Positions 14,764 through 23,328 of a DNA stretch of 34,093 nt are shown here, piece by piece; position 1 is the stretch's first letter; each line of letters begins with the position of its first letter. The notes under the pieces were generated by a model, which saw only the letters and a program-made list of their open reading frames with translations, did not search any database and had not been told where the DNA came from. The stretch is from assembly GCF_039062465.1 (NCBI RefSeq), contig NZ_JBCLNF010000011.1, forward strand, positions 1 to 34,093, written 5' to 3'. The DNA comes from Parolsenella sp958406235 (lineage in GTDB: Bacteria > Actinomycetota > Coriobacteriia > Coriobacteriales > Atopobiaceae). The position numbers were made by a program, and so were the translations under genes.

Positions 14764-15717
14764 CTACCCGAGCCAAGCGTCAAAGACTCTCTCGAGGAAC
14801 TCGTACGACGACGTAATCGTAGTGTTTCCCGAGTACCAGTTGCTGTGAAGCAACGATCTTGCGGTGAGTTCACGTAGCCTTTTTGGAACGCCGGCGCGCT
14901 TCTCTTCGGGCACAAATCTAGAGTGGGCATAGGCGAGAACTGTCATCTGCAAAATTCGAGGATTATGCATCTTCGAGCGCCTAAGTCGTTTGGATACGCC
15001 AATGCTGCCGAGACCCGCTGCTAGCGGTGCTGGGTATCTCATCTGTGGCGCATCTGATGGAGAGCCTAGGCCGTTGATGATGGCGCTGGAGTGTGCCGTG
15101 GCATTGCGTAATGAGTTTACGCGTCTGAGCAAATAGTGATCGTTCTTCATCTCGGAATCGTTCCAACGCTTGGCGCAAAAGAAGTAGAAGTCGGCGGAGG
15201 CGCCAAAGGACGAGAGCTCCAGAAACACCCATGCCGGCATCTCATTAATCGGGTATCTAGACACGAGTGATCCCAGGTACGGATCTCTTTCCAGACGGTT
15301 GAGCTCGCTCTCCCTTCTGTTGCGATCGGCAAGGTTGAGGGCGGAGAGGTAGTCGGAGAAGATCGAATAGCCATCCTCGTCTGGCTTTTCAGCGATGCGC
15401 TCGATCAGCTTGGTTTTGGCCGCACTTTCCACGTCAAGGGCAAGTGGGAGCAAGAAGTTACGAAGCTTGTGGTCGATGGAAGCGAGGTCGACTAGATGGC
15501 CGAAGTCAAGTCCGGCATACTGACCATCGCGCGGCCCGCCTTTGCGTTTTGGGAACAAAGTTCGATAGGCTGCGAGTCTGAAATAGTGGTCCTGACAGGT
15601 TAGGATTTGCGCAGCGTCCTCTTCGGAACACAGCTCAAAGGCCACACCTTTTTCCTTTAGATGGGCAATCTGCTGTTCACATGTGAGGATGGGCTTCTCT
15701 CTTGGGGCGTTGGCCAT
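14764..15717 (-). CDS. Abi_2 (AbiD/AbiF-like) abortive infection protein with HEPN-like motif
   Basis: 317 residues. The N-terminal region has the Abi_2 hallmark DHYFRLAAYRTLF (43-55), followed by the conserved helix IDHKLRNFLLPLALDVESAAK. Near the middle is SLRNATAHS with Arg204-N-x3-His209, the RX4H motif typical of HEPN ribonucleases. Members of this family protect against phages or act as toxins, probably by cleaving RNA. No antitoxin gene is visible beside it: the upstream neighbour is a metabolic flavoprotein on the other strand. Start is supported by aggagg three bases upstream. A tagaat box at 15751-15756 (minus) is a plausible -10. The A/T-richer composition suggests acquisition. Confidence 0.85.
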   Translation of the reverse strand: MANAPREKPILTCEQQIAHLKEKGVAFELCSEEDAAQILTCQDHYFRLAAYRTLFPKRKGGPRDGQYAGLDFGHLVDLASIDHKLRNFLLPLALDVESAAKTKLIERIAEKPDEDGYSIFSDYLSALNLADRNRRESELNRLERDPYLGSLVSRYPINEMPAWVFLELSSFGASADFYFFCAKRWNDSEMKNDHYLLRRVNSLRNATAHSSAIINGLGSPSDAPQMRYPAPLAAGLGSIGVSKRLRRSKMHNPRILQMTVLAYAHSRFVPEEKRAGVPKRLRELTARSLLHSNWYSGNTTITSSYEFLERVFDAWLG

Positions 15718-15966
15718 ATTCCTCCTCTCTCTGTAGACTTGAGTGCACCAATTCTAGCGACGTCCTTTCTCCGTATTGCGGAGCTTGATTCGGCATCCGT
15801 ATTTGATGAGGGCCTTTCGCTTGACGTCGACGCTACCTTCCCGTGCCAGTAACTTTTCCCACGTCCGCGACCTTACATAAGCCCGTTCCCCGATGCGCTA
15901 CGGCGCGGCCCCATGGCGTGGGGGACAATGCAAACGTTTTCATGTCGATCCGATGGGAGATCTCTC

Positions 15967-18918
15967 ATGGCGTGTTTTGTGGGGTCCGAGGGCGTGCGCG
16001 ACTCGTATGACGTCGTTGTCGTGGGTGCGGGTGTCGCCGGGTGCTGTTGCACCCGTGAGCTCGCGCGTTATGACCTCGATGTCCTCGTCCTCGAGGCGGG
16101 CGACGACATCGCCTGCGGCGCCACGCGCGCCAACTCCGGCATCGTCCATGGCGGCTATGACCCCGAGCCGGGGACGGCGAAGGCCCGCTATAACGTCGCG
16201 GGATCGAAGCTCTTCCCCCGGTGGGCGGACGAGCTAGGATTTGCTTACATCCACAACGAGTCGCTGGTGGTTGGCTTTGGCGACGAGGACGAGGCCGCCC
16301 TCGCGAGCCTTCTCGAGCGCGGCCGCGCCAACGGCGTCGAGGGGCTCTCGATCATCTCCGGAGACGAGGCGCGCGAGCTCGAGCCGGCCCTGTCGCCCGA
16401 GGTCACCTGCGCGCTGCGCGTCTCGACGGGCGCCATCTGCGACCCGTATGAGGTTGCCTTCGCCTCGCTCGAGAACGCCGTCGAGAACGGCGTGAGCGTC
16501 GCATTTGACGCGCGCGTATCCCAGCTCGCCCGCGAGGGGGAGGGCTTCTCCGTCACCCTCGTGGACGGCAAGGTCATCCGCGCCCGCGCCGTGGTGAACG
16601 CGGCGGGCGTCCGCTCTGACGAGCTCCACAACCAGCTCTCCGCCCGCAAGCTCCATATAACCCCAGTTCGCGGCGAGTACAACCTGTATGACAACAGCCT
16701 CGAGACGCACTTCTCGCGCACGGTCTTCCAGGTGCCCAAGGCTGCGGGCAAGGGCGTCCTCGTGAGCCCCACCGTCCACGGCAACCTCTTCGTGGGCCCC
16801 AGCGCCGTCGCGCAGGACGACAAGGACGCCCTCGCCACCACGGCGGACGGCCTCGCCGCCGTCGTCGCGGGCGCCAAGCGCACCTGGCCGGGCGCCTCCA
16901 CGCGCGGCGTCATCACCAACTTCACCGGCGTGCGCGCCAAGGGCGACACGCATGACTTCGTCATCGGCGAGCCGGATGACGTCCCGGGCCTTTTCGACAT
17001 CGCCTGCCTCGAGAGCCCGGGCCTCTCGAGCGCGCCGGCGATCGGCGCAGACATCGCAGCGCGGGTGGCGGCCCGCCTCCGCGCGGGCGAGCGAGCGGGC
17101 TTCGATCCCCGTCGCGAGCCTCGCCAGCGCCTCCGCCACATGGACGCGGAGCAGCGCGAACAGGCCGTAGCCGCCGATCCCGCCTGGGGCCACGTGGTCT
17201 GCCGCTGCAACGAGGTCTCCGAGGCGGAGGTCGTCCGTGAGCTTCACGGCACGCTCCCCGTGCTCTGTCTCGATGCGATCAAGTGGCGCACGGCGGCCAC
17301 CATGGGCCGCTGCCACGGCGGCTTCTGCACGCCTGAGCTCGTTCGCATCATCGCCCGCGAGACGGGCCTGCACCCGAGCGAGCTCGAGAAGCGCGGCCGC
17401 GGCTCGTGGATGGTCTCCCGCGAGAGGCCTGACTACGTGGAGCTCGCCCAGGCCGAGGGCAATGCGCCGCAGGTAAACGGCTCGTCGCGTGACCGCACGG
17501 AGGCCAGTGCCGTGCCCGCGCCTGCACCCTATGACGTCGTCGTGGTGGGAGGCGGTGCCGCGGGTATGGCGGCAGCCGCTGCTGCGCGTGACGCCGGTGC
17601 TGCTCGCGTCCTTCTCGTCGACCGCGAGCCCACGCTTGGCGGCATCATGCGCCAGTGCGTCCACAACGGCTTTGGCCTCAAGCGCTTCTCTGAGGAGCTC
17701 TCCGGCCCGGAGTTCGCCGCGCGCGAGGCGGCCCGCCTCGACGGCGTGGAGGTCTGGCCCGGCACGAGCGTGCTGGGTATCGAGCGCGCTGGCGGCGCTG
17801 ACGGCGTGGGCGACGCCGACGGCGCTAACGGCGTGGGCGGCGCTGACGCCACGGCCGCGCTCCATGCGCTCGAGCTTGTGCGCCCCGAGGGGGCGTGCCG
17901 CGTCTTTGCCCGCGCGGTCGTGCTTGCGACGGGTTCGCGCGAGCGTGGCTTTGGCGCTCTCGGCATCGCGGGCGACCGCCCCTCCGGTATCTACACCGCA
18001 GGGTCCGCCCAGGCCCTCATCAACCTGCAGGGATGCCTCCCCGGCAAGCGTGCCGTCATCCTCGGCTCCGGCGACATCGGCCTCATCATGGCCCGCCGCA
18101 TGACGCTCGAGGGCATGGAGGTCGAGGGCGTCTACGAGCTCCTCGCGCACCCGAGCGGCCTGCGCCGCAACATCGTCCAGTGCCTGGATGACTTCCAGAT
18201 CCCGCTGCACCTCTCGCACACCGTCGTGGCCACGCACGGCCGCACGCGCCTCGAGTCCGTCGACATCGCCGAGGTGGACCCCGCGACTAGGCGTCCCATC
18301 CCGGACACCGAGGTCAAAGTCGAGTGCGACACGCTCGTGCTTTCCTGCGGCCTCATCCCGGAGAACGAGCTCGCGCGCGAGGCGGGCGTCGAGCTCTGCG
18401 GCGGCACGGGTGGCGCCGTCGTCGACGAGCTCCTCGCCACGAGCGTCCCGGGCATCTTCGCCTGCGGCAACGCCCTCCACGTCCATGACCTGGCAGACCT
18501 TGCCGCCGGCGAGGGTGACGTCGCCGGCGTGAGCGCCGCCGCCTGGGCGGCCTCGGTCGCGGCAGGGGAGGGTGCCGCCGATGATGTCCTGCGTATCCCC
18601 GTCCGCCAGGGCGAGGGTGTTGGCGCCGTGGTGCCCCAGCTCGTGCGCGCCGACGAGCGCGGGACCGTCGCCCTCACGTTCCGTCCCGGCCGCGTCGCGC
18701 AGAACGTCCGGTTCGAGGCCGTCGCCGTCGCGGCTGATGGCACGGAGACCCCGCTCAAGTCGAGGCGCGCCCGCGTGGCGGTGCCCGCGGAGATGGAGCG
18801 CCTCGAGGTCTCGATTGCTGAGGTCGCCGTGCCGGATCACCTCGAGGTTCGCATGGTTGACGCCCCTGTCCGCGAGGTCGCGGCCGGGGTCGCTCCGGCT
18901 TCGAAGGGAGGCGAGTGA
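15967..18918 (+). CDS. Fused flavoprotein: GlpA-like FAD oxidoreductase + BFD-like [2Fe-2S] domain + pyridine-nucleotide oxidoreductase
   Basis: 983 residues from ATG 15967, preceded by gggag about 8 bases upstream. Residues 14-375 are a DAO-type FAD domain (GAGVAG at 20-25, ANSGIVHGGYDPEPGT at 56-71). Residues 410-460 are a BFD-like iron-sulfur domain with Cys412, Cys414, Cys449 and Cys454. After a Pro/Ala/Glu linker (about 495-521), residues 522-983 form a second FAD/NAD(P) oxidoreductase (GGGAAG at 528-533, TLGGIMRQCVHNGFG). In many anaerobes these are two adjacent genes followed by DUF1667, often beside glpK, and are thought to oxidise glycerol 3-phosphate or a similar substrate. Here they are one ORF with no stop. 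The Gly/Asp/Ala repeats near residue 615 are low complexity. The DUF1667 gene follows by one base. Confidence 0.88.
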   Translation: MACFVGSEGVRDSYDVVVVGAGVAGCCCTRELARYDLDVLVLEAGDDIACGATRANSGIVHGGYDPEPGTAKARYNVAGSKLFPRWADELGFAYIHNESLVVGFGDEDEAALASLLERGRANGVEGLSIISGDEARELEPALSPEVTCALRVSTGAICDPYEVAFASLENAVENGVSVAFDARVSQLAREGEGFSVTLVDGKVIRARAVVNAAGVRSDELHNQLSARKLHITPVRGEYNLYDNSLETHFSRTVFQVPKAAGKGVLVSPTVHGNLFVGPSAVAQDDKDALATTADGLAAVVAGAKRTWPGASTRGVITNFTGVRAKGDTHDFVIGEPDDVPGLFDIACLESPGLSSAPAIGADIAARVAARLRAGERAGFDPRREPRQRLRHMDAEQREQAVAADPAWGHVVCRCNEVSEAEVVRELHGTLPVLCLDAIKWRTAATMGRCHGGFCTPELVRIIARETGLHPSELEKRGRGSWMVSRERPDYVELAQAEGNAPQVNGSSRDRTEASAVPAPAPYDVVVVGGGAAGMAAAAAARDAGAARVLLVDREPTLGGIMRQCVHNGFGLKRFSEELSGPEFAAREAARLDGVEVWPGTSVLGIERAGGADGVGDADGANGVGGADATAALHALELVRPEGACRVFARAVVLATGSRERGFGALGIAGDRPSGIYTAGSAQALINLQGCLPGKRAVILGSGDIGLIMARRMTLEGMEVEGVYELLAHPSGLRRNIVQCLDDFQIPLHLSHTVVATHGRTRLESVDIAEVDPATRRPIPDTEVKVECDTLVLSCGLIPENELAREAGVELCGGTGGAVVDELLATSVPGIFACGNALHVHDLADLAAGEGDVAGVSAAAWAASVAAGEGAADDVLRIPVRQGEGVGAVVPQLVRADERGTVALTFRPGRVAQNVRFEAVAVAADGTETPLKSRRARVAVPAEMERLEVSIAEVAVPDHLEVRMVDAPVREVAAGVAPASKGGE

Positions 18919-18919
18919 C

Positions 18920-19294
18920 GTGTCCTATCCCGGGAGGCTCGAACTCACCTGCGTGTGCTGTCCTGTGGGTTGCTCGCTCGTCGTCGAGCGTATCTCGGCC
19001 GATGAGGCCACTTACGTCTCCGGCGCCGGCTGTGCCAGGGGCAAGAAGTACGCCCCCGCCGAGGCGACCCGGCCCGAGCGCGTCGTGACCACCACCGTCT
19101 GCGTTCCCGGCGCGGCCGAGCCCCTCTCCGTGAGGACCGTCGCCCCCGTTCCCCGCGAGCTCATGGCCGAGGTCGTCGCCGCGGCCAAGGACGCCGCCGC
19201 CGGCATGCGCGCGCCCGTCAAGATCGGCGACGTGGTGCTCGCGGACGCATGCGGCACTGGCGTGGACGTGATCGCTACGAAGAGCGTGGGCTAG
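18920..19294 (+). CDS. DUF1667 cysteine-rich protein
   Basis: 124 residues starting at GTG 18920, one base after the TGA of the fused flavoprotein; gggagg lies about 10 bases upstream, inside the preceding gene. The N-terminus carries a CxxCPxGC cluster (Cys11, Cys14, Cys18, plus an extra Cys13), and a further Cys appears in GAGCARGKKYA, consistent with an iron-sulfur or metal site. The C-terminal part (PVPRELMAEVVAAAKDA and KIGDVVLADACGTG) matches DUF1667. The family nearly always accompanies GlpA-like and NAD(FAD) oxidoreductases and is presumed to be a small electron-transfer subunit of that complex. Confidence 0.88.
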   Translation: MSYPGRLELTCVCCPVGCSLVVERISADEATYVSGAGCARGKKYAPAEATRPERVVTTTVCVPGAAEPLSVRTVAPVPRELMAEVVAAAKDAAAGMRAPVKIGDVVLADACGTGVDVIATKSVG

Positions 19295-19353
19295 GGCGAC
19301 GCGCCTGGCCCCAGGCATTCTCCGCATTGCCTCGGCACGGGCGGGACGCGTCG

Positions 19354-19359
19354 TATACT
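19354..19359 (+). promoter_or_regulatory. Candidate -10 box of cca
   Basis: TATACT about 36 bp before the cca ATG and about 60 bp after the DUF1667 stop. No convincing -35 hexamer is present at 16-18 bp, so this is only a partial promoter match. Confidence 0.35.
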
Positions 19360-19394
19360 GTCCTCACTAATCCGCCGAGACGAAGGAGGGCGCC

Positions 19395-20798
19395 ATGGGC
19401 GTCACGCAAGCTATAGACCCCGCCCTTGCGCCCGCCTACGGCCTTGCCGTGCTCGACGCCCTCGAGGCCGCTGGCCACGAGGCGTGGTTCGTCGGCGGCT
19501 GGGTGAGGGATGCCCTGCGCGGCGCTCCCGCCCACGACGTCGACGTCTGCACGGACGCCCCCTGGGAGGAGAGCGAGCGCGCCCTCGTCGCCGCCGGTAT
19601 CACCGTCCACGAGACAGGCACGGCCCACGGTACGGTCACGGCCGTGGTCGAGGGCAAGCCCGTCGAGGTCACCACCTATCGCGTCGATGGCGCCTACACG
19701 GACCACCGCCGCCCGGACTCCGTCACCTTCGTGACCGACGTCCGCGAGGACCTTGCGCGCCGCGACTTCACGGTCAACGCCATGGCGTGGCACCCCCGCC
19801 GTGGCCTCGTAGATCCCTTCGATGGCGCGGGCGACCTCGAACGCCGCCTCATCCGTGCCGTCGGCGTGCCTTCCGAGCGCTTCGAGGAGGACGCCCTGCG
19901 CCTGCTTCGCGCCGTGCGCTTCGCATGCCGGCTGGGGCTCGCCGTCGAGGAGGCCACGCAGGAGGCTCTCGTCGAGGCGGCACCCACGCTTGGCGACGTC
20001 GCGCAGGAGCGCATCGGCGTCGAGCTGCGCGGCATCATGGCCTCCGGTAGGGCCGCCTGGGCGATGCGCGCGGAGCGCGAGGTTATGCTCGCCGCCGTGC
20101 CGGAGCTCGCCGCGATGGTGGGCTTCGACCAAAGGAGCCCCTACCACGCCTATGACGTCTTCGAGCACACGGTTCGCGTGATGGAGGGCATCGAGTGCTA
20201 CACCGGCGGCGTTACGTCCGAGCGCCTGCGCTGGGCCGCGTTTCTCCATGACATCGGGAAGCCCGCGTGCTTCACGGTGGGCGAGAATGGCCAGGGCCAC
20301 TTCTACGGACATCCGCACGAGGGTGCCCAGATGACGGAGAAGATCCTCCGTCGCTTCGCCATTCCCCTCGAGCTCGCGCGTCCCGTCGTGGCGCTCGTCC
20401 GCCTGCATGATCGTCCCATGAAGTCCGAGAAGCGCCCGCCCCTCAAGCTCCTCGCCGAGCTTGACCGCAGGAGCGGCGTGCGCACGCGCGGCGAGGCGAT
20501 CGCCCTCATGCACGAGATGTTCGACCTGCGTCGCGCCGATGCCCTCGCCAAGGCGCCGAACTATCGCGATTGGGCCTGTGAGCTCGACCGATACGAGCGC
20601 ATACTGCGCGCCATCGACGCGGGCGGCGTCTGCTGGCGCACGAGCGACCTCGCCATCACCGGCGGCGACGTCATCGCCGTGCGTGGTATCAAGCCGGGTC
20701 CCGAGGTGGGCAAGGCCCTCGAGCAGGTGCTCGCTGCCGTGATGAGCGGCCAGGTGGAGAACCGCCGCGACGCCCTCCTCGCCTGGCTCGCGAGGTAG
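19395..20798 (+). CDS. cca: CCA-adding tRNA nucleotidyltransferase with HD domain
   Basis: 467 residues. The class-II nucleotidyltransferase head has WFVGGWVRDAL (GG at 34-35, Arg38-Asp39) and the metal-binding DVD at 48-50, then DFTVNAMAW and the ERFEEDALRLLRAVRFACRL segment that selects CTP and ATP. A C-terminal HD phosphohydrolase domain (FLHDIGKP around residue 284, with further His near 300-305) is present, as in many bacterial Cca proteins. It adds or repairs the 3' CCA of tRNAs, although the two tRNAs in this window already encode CCA. Strong ribosome site aaggagg six bases upstream. Confidence 0.95.
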   Translation: MGVTQAIDPALAPAYGLAVLDALEAAGHEAWFVGGWVRDALRGAPAHDVDVCTDAPWEESERALVAAGITVHETGTAHGTVTAVVEGKPVEVTTYRVDGAYTDHRRPDSVTFVTDVREDLARRDFTVNAMAWHPRRGLVDPFDGAGDLERRLIRAVGVPSERFEEDALRLLRAVRFACRLGLAVEEATQEALVEAAPTLGDVAQERIGVELRGIMASGRAAWAMRAEREVMLAAVPELAAMVGFDQRSPYHAYDVFEHTVRVMEGIECYTGGVTSERLRWAAFLHDIGKPACFTVGENGQGHFYGHPHEGAQMTEKILRRFAIPLELARPVVALVRLHDRPMKSEKRPPLKLLAELDRRSGVRTRGEAIALMHEMFDLRRADALAKAPNYRDWACELDRYERILRAIDAGGVCWRTSDLAITGGDVIAVRGIKPGPEVGKALEQVLAAVMSGQVENRRDALLAWLAR

Positions 20799-21239
20799 CT
20801 CCGCGCCGCGGACCGCGCGTCGTTGCGTCGGGCGCTGGCCCTCGCCGCGTTGCGCTCGCGTTACCGTGTTGAGCGCGCCGCGCTTTTCCGGGGGCCGCTC
20901 TTGTGCGAAGGCCGCCTTGGGCGCGTGCCACGCTCTCCCGAGAGCCGCTCTTGCGTCGAAACACACACTTTCTCGAGTTGTGCGGCCGGAAACGCACCCA
21001 TATCTCGATAAGTTGCATGTCTCGACGAGCCTGCGCCTGCGAGCTCATGCCTGCGTCCGCGCGCCCACGCCCTCCGCCCACGCACGTGGTCGCCCTCGTC
21101 TCACGCGCCGCCGTCGGCCACGTGCGCTCCCGCTCGCCGGATTGTGGACGCCGTGTGGAGAAAGCCTGACAAATAAGCGACCCATCGGGGTACGCTCAGC
21201 TCATCAGCACAAGAAACCGCATCTTGGGAGGGATGGCTG
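20799..21239. other. 441-bp intergenic region before the decarboxylase operon; no gene seen
   Basis: I find no ORF with a credible start or family here. Around 20940-21030 a block of lower G+C (gaaacacacactttctcgag and following) may be a dispersed intergenic repeat, but only one copy is in the window. Near the right end CTGACA (21166-21171) and TACGCT (21191-21196), 19 bp apart, are a weak promoter candidate for the decarboxylase operon. Confidence 0.4.
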
Positions 21240-21617
21240 ATGGGTTTTCTCAGCAGGTTCTTTGGACGCAAAGACGCTGCTAATACGCCATATAACGCTG
21301 CTTCGTCCGCTGTGACGGCCCCCGTTGAGGCGGCTGCGCCCTCGGATGAAGCGATGTGGGTTGATGTCCCTCCTTTTATTGACCTTCCGGCAGGCGAGGA
21401 GCGCTCTCGCGTGGCCGTCATCGCCGCCGCTATCGCAGCGGGCGACAACCCAAACACCAAAGTGGACATACGGCGCGTCGGTCGGGTGAACCCCGAGTAC
21501 CGACGCGTCTCGCTTATCGCGGCGTCGATCGCCGCGGGAGACAGGCCGGAGAGCGCGCTCTCGTGCGTGCGCATCCAGCGCCGCGTTGCGTCAGGGGAGG
21601 AGAATCATGCTTCGTAA
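21240..21617 (+). CDS. Small decarboxylase-operon protein with duplicated delta/epsilon-like motif
   Basis: 125 residues, first gene of a five-gene operon. It starts MGFLSRFFGRKD, a short amphipathic N-terminus. After a variable Ala-rich segment it has two copies of one motif: VAVIAAAIAAGDNP...VDIRRV (about 59-79) and VSLIAASIAAGDRP...VRIQRR. The motif resembles the C-terminal helix of MmdD/MmdE-type subunits of sodium-pumping methylmalonyl-CoA decarboxylase, so a structural role in the complex is the best guess. There is no OadG-like long membrane helix. Its 3' end overlaps the biotin carrier gene by 11 nt. The assignment is inference from one motif plus context. Confidence 0.55.
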   Translation: MGFLSRFFGRKDAANTPYNAASSAVTAPVEAAAPSDEAMWVDVPPFIDLPAGEERSRVAVIAAAIAAGDNPNTKVDIRRVGRVNPEYRRVSLIAASIAAGDRPESALSCVRIQRRVASGEENHAS

Positions 21618-22026
21618 GTTCAAGATCAAGATCGACGGCACTGAGTATCTCGTGGAGATGGAAGAGCTAACGGAACCCGGCGCCGCGCCCGCGCCCGTAG
21701 CCGCTCCCGTCGCACCCGCTCCGACCCCCGCGTCGCCCGCCCCGGCTCCCGTGGCTCCCGCGCCCGCAACTCCCGCTCCCGCTCCCGCTCCGTCGCCCGC
21801 CGCGCCCGCTGGCGCGGATGCCCAGACGGCCCCCATGCCCGGCAAGATCCTCGAGCTCAAGCACAACGTTGGCGACGTCGTCGCGCAGAATGACTGTGTC
21901 CTCGTTCTCGAAGCCATGAAGATGGAGAACGCCATCGTCGCGGAGCACGCGGGCACCATCTCCGCCATTCACGTTACGGCCGGCCAGATGGTCAATCCTG
22001 GCGACGCGCTCTTCACCATCAGCTAG
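21607..22026 (+). CDS. Biotin carboxyl carrier subunit of the decarboxylase
   Basis: 139 residues. The N-terminal segment (MLRKFKIKIDGTEYLVEMEE) is the usual leader of MmdC/GcdC-type carriers. Residues 26-72 are an Ala/Pro flexible linker. Residues 75-139 are the biotinyl domain with the biotin-accepting Lys105 in EAMKM. It shuttles the carboxyl group from the carboxyltransferase to the membrane subunit. The ATG at 21607 is chosen over one 21 bases upstream because of the ribosome site ggggaggag and the conserved N-terminus. It must be biotinylated by BirA, which is not in the window; bioY for biotin uptake lies just downstream. Confidence 0.93.
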   Translation: MLRKFKIKIDGTEYLVEMEELTEPGAAPAPVAAPVAPAPTPASPAPAPVAPAPATPAPAPAPSPAAPAGADAQTAPMPGKILELKHNVGDVVAQNDCVLVLEAMKMENAIVAEHAGTISAIHVTAGQMVNPGDALFTIS

Positions 22027-22035
22027 GGGGCGGCC

Positions 22036-23151
22036 ATGGAAACTCTGATCTATGGCGTCATGGGGATGATCGCCGAGCCCGGCCGCATCGTTATGATGCT
22101 CATCGGCGGCGTCCTCATGTACCTCGGCATCAAGAAGGAGTACGAGCCCACACTGCTCGTACCCATGGGCCTCGGCACCATCCTCGTGAACTTCCCCAAC
22201 ACCGGCGTGCTCGAGACGGCGGGCGAGGCGGGCCCCTTCCAGGTGCTCTTTGACGCCGGCATCGCCACTGAGCTCTTCCCGCTCCTGCTGTTCATCGGCA
22301 TCGGCGCGATGATCGACTTCGGCCCAATCCTGCAGAACCCGTTCCTGCTGCTCTTTGGCGCGGCGGCACAGTTTGGCATCTTCTTCACGACGATCCTCGC
22401 CGTGGTCCTGGGCTTCGACCTCGCGGACGCCGGCTCCATCGGCATCATCGCCGCGGCGGACGGACCTACCTCGATCTTCGTTGCCAACGTCCTCAACTCG
22501 AAGTACCTCGGCGCGATCATGGTCGCGGCCTACTCCTACATGGCGCTCGTGCCCATCATCCAGCCGCCCGCGATTCGCGCCGTCACCACCAAGAAGGAGC
22601 GCCAGATCCGCATGACGTACCGTGCGGGCGAGGTCTCCCAGACGGCAAAGATCCTGTTCCCGATCGTCATCACCGTCGTCGCTGGTCTCGTCGCGCCCGT
22701 GTCGCTCCCGCTCGTGGGCTTCCTCATGTTCGGCAACCTCCTTCGCGAGTGCGGCGTGCTCGACAACCTCTCGCTCTCCGCGCAGAACGAGCTCGTGAAC
22801 ATCATCTCGATCGTCCTTGGCCTCGCGGTCTCCGTGAAGATGGTCTATTCGGACTTCCTGCAGGTAGACACCCTGCTCGTCATCGCGCTCGGCCTGGTGG
22901 GCTTCGTGATGGACTCCGTTGGCGGCGTCATGTTCGCCAAGCTGATCAACCTCTTCCGCAAGGAGAAGGTCAACCCGATGATCGGTGCGGCGGGCATCTC
23001 CGCGTTCCCCATGTCTTCACGCGTCATCCAGAAGATGGCCACCGAGGAGGATCCGCAGAACTTCATCCTCATGCAGGCGGCGGGCGCCAACGTCGCCGGC
23101 CAGATCGCTTCCGTTGTCGCGGGCGGCCTTCTGCTCGCGGTGCTGGGCTAG
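22036..23151 (+). CDS. Sodium-translocating decarboxylase beta subunit (OadB/MmdB/GcdB family)
   Basis: 371 residues, highly hydrophobic with about ten membrane segments. This subunit decarboxylates carboxybiotin and couples it to export of sodium ions. The family signature AADGPTSIFVAN is at residues 140-151, with Asp142 corresponding to the essential intramembrane aspartate. The C-terminal AGANVAGQIASVVAGG carries the conserved Asn and Ser of the second ion-binding region. Length fits the short form of the family. It starts nine bases after the carrier gene's stop and is followed by a one-helix protein gene. Confidence 0.95.
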   Translation: METLIYGVMGMIAEPGRIVMMLIGGVLMYLGIKKEYEPTLLVPMGLGTILVNFPNTGVLETAGEAGPFQVLFDAGIATELFPLLLFIGIGAMIDFGPILQNPFLLLFGAAAQFGIFFTTILAVVLGFDLADAGSIGIIAAADGPTSIFVANVLNSKYLGAIMVAAYSYMALVPIIQPPAIRAVTTKKERQIRMTYRAGEVSQTAKILFPIVITVVAGLVAPVSLPLVGFLMFGNLLRECGVLDNLSLSAQNELVNIISIVLGLAVSVKMVYSDFLQVDTLLVIALGLVGFVMDSVGGVMFAKLINLFRKEKVNPMIGAAGISAFPMSSRVIQKMATEEDPQNFILMQAAGANVAGQIASVVAGGLLLAVLG

Positions 23152-23160
23152 GGGGTTGCC

Positions 23161-23328
23161 ATGCCTACCATCTTTGTCTCGGGCGTCAACTTCGAGGCGC
23201 TTAAGGCGTCGCTCGAGCTTCTCGTCCTCGGGTGGGGCGGCGACTTCCTCGTGCTGGGCATCATCGCCCTCGCCTCGCTTGCCCTCTGCCGCCTGTTCCC
23301 GCCAAAGAGGGGAGGGAGCGATGACTAG
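23161..23328 (+). CDS. Single-span membrane protein, probable gamma/delta-type decarboxylase subunit
   Basis: 55-residue product starting MPTIFVSGVNFEALKASLEL, with one strong membrane helix (about 29-46, FLVLGIIALASLALCRLF) and a short basic/acidic tail (PPKRGGSDD). It lies between the beta-subunit and carboxyltransferase genes, starts nine bases after the former and overlaps the latter by 8 nt (ATGACTAG). In sodium-pump decarboxylases a small one-helix subunit (OadG/MmdD) anchors the soluble carboxyltransferase to the membrane, and this fits that place and topology. Sequence similarity to OadG is not evident by eye, so the assignment is contextual. A ggttgcc precedes the ATG, so the ribosome site is weak and translation is probably coupled. 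Confidence 0.7.
   Translation: MPTIFVSGVNFEALKASLELLVLGWGGDFLVLGIIALASLALCRLFPPKRGGSDD

Noticed and set aside
15913..15966. Upstream start for the fused flavoprotein
   Set aside because: The extra 18 residues are not conserved-looking, and the ATG at 15967 has the better ribosome site.
16234..18840. 868-codon open frame on the minus strand
   Set aside because: Lies wholly antisense to the fused flavoprotein; it is open only because of strong G/C third-position bias, and the product (His/Asp/Arg/Ala-rich) matches no family.
19275..20966. 563-codon open frame on the minus strand
   Set aside because: Antisense shadow of cca with no ribosome site or recognisable domains.
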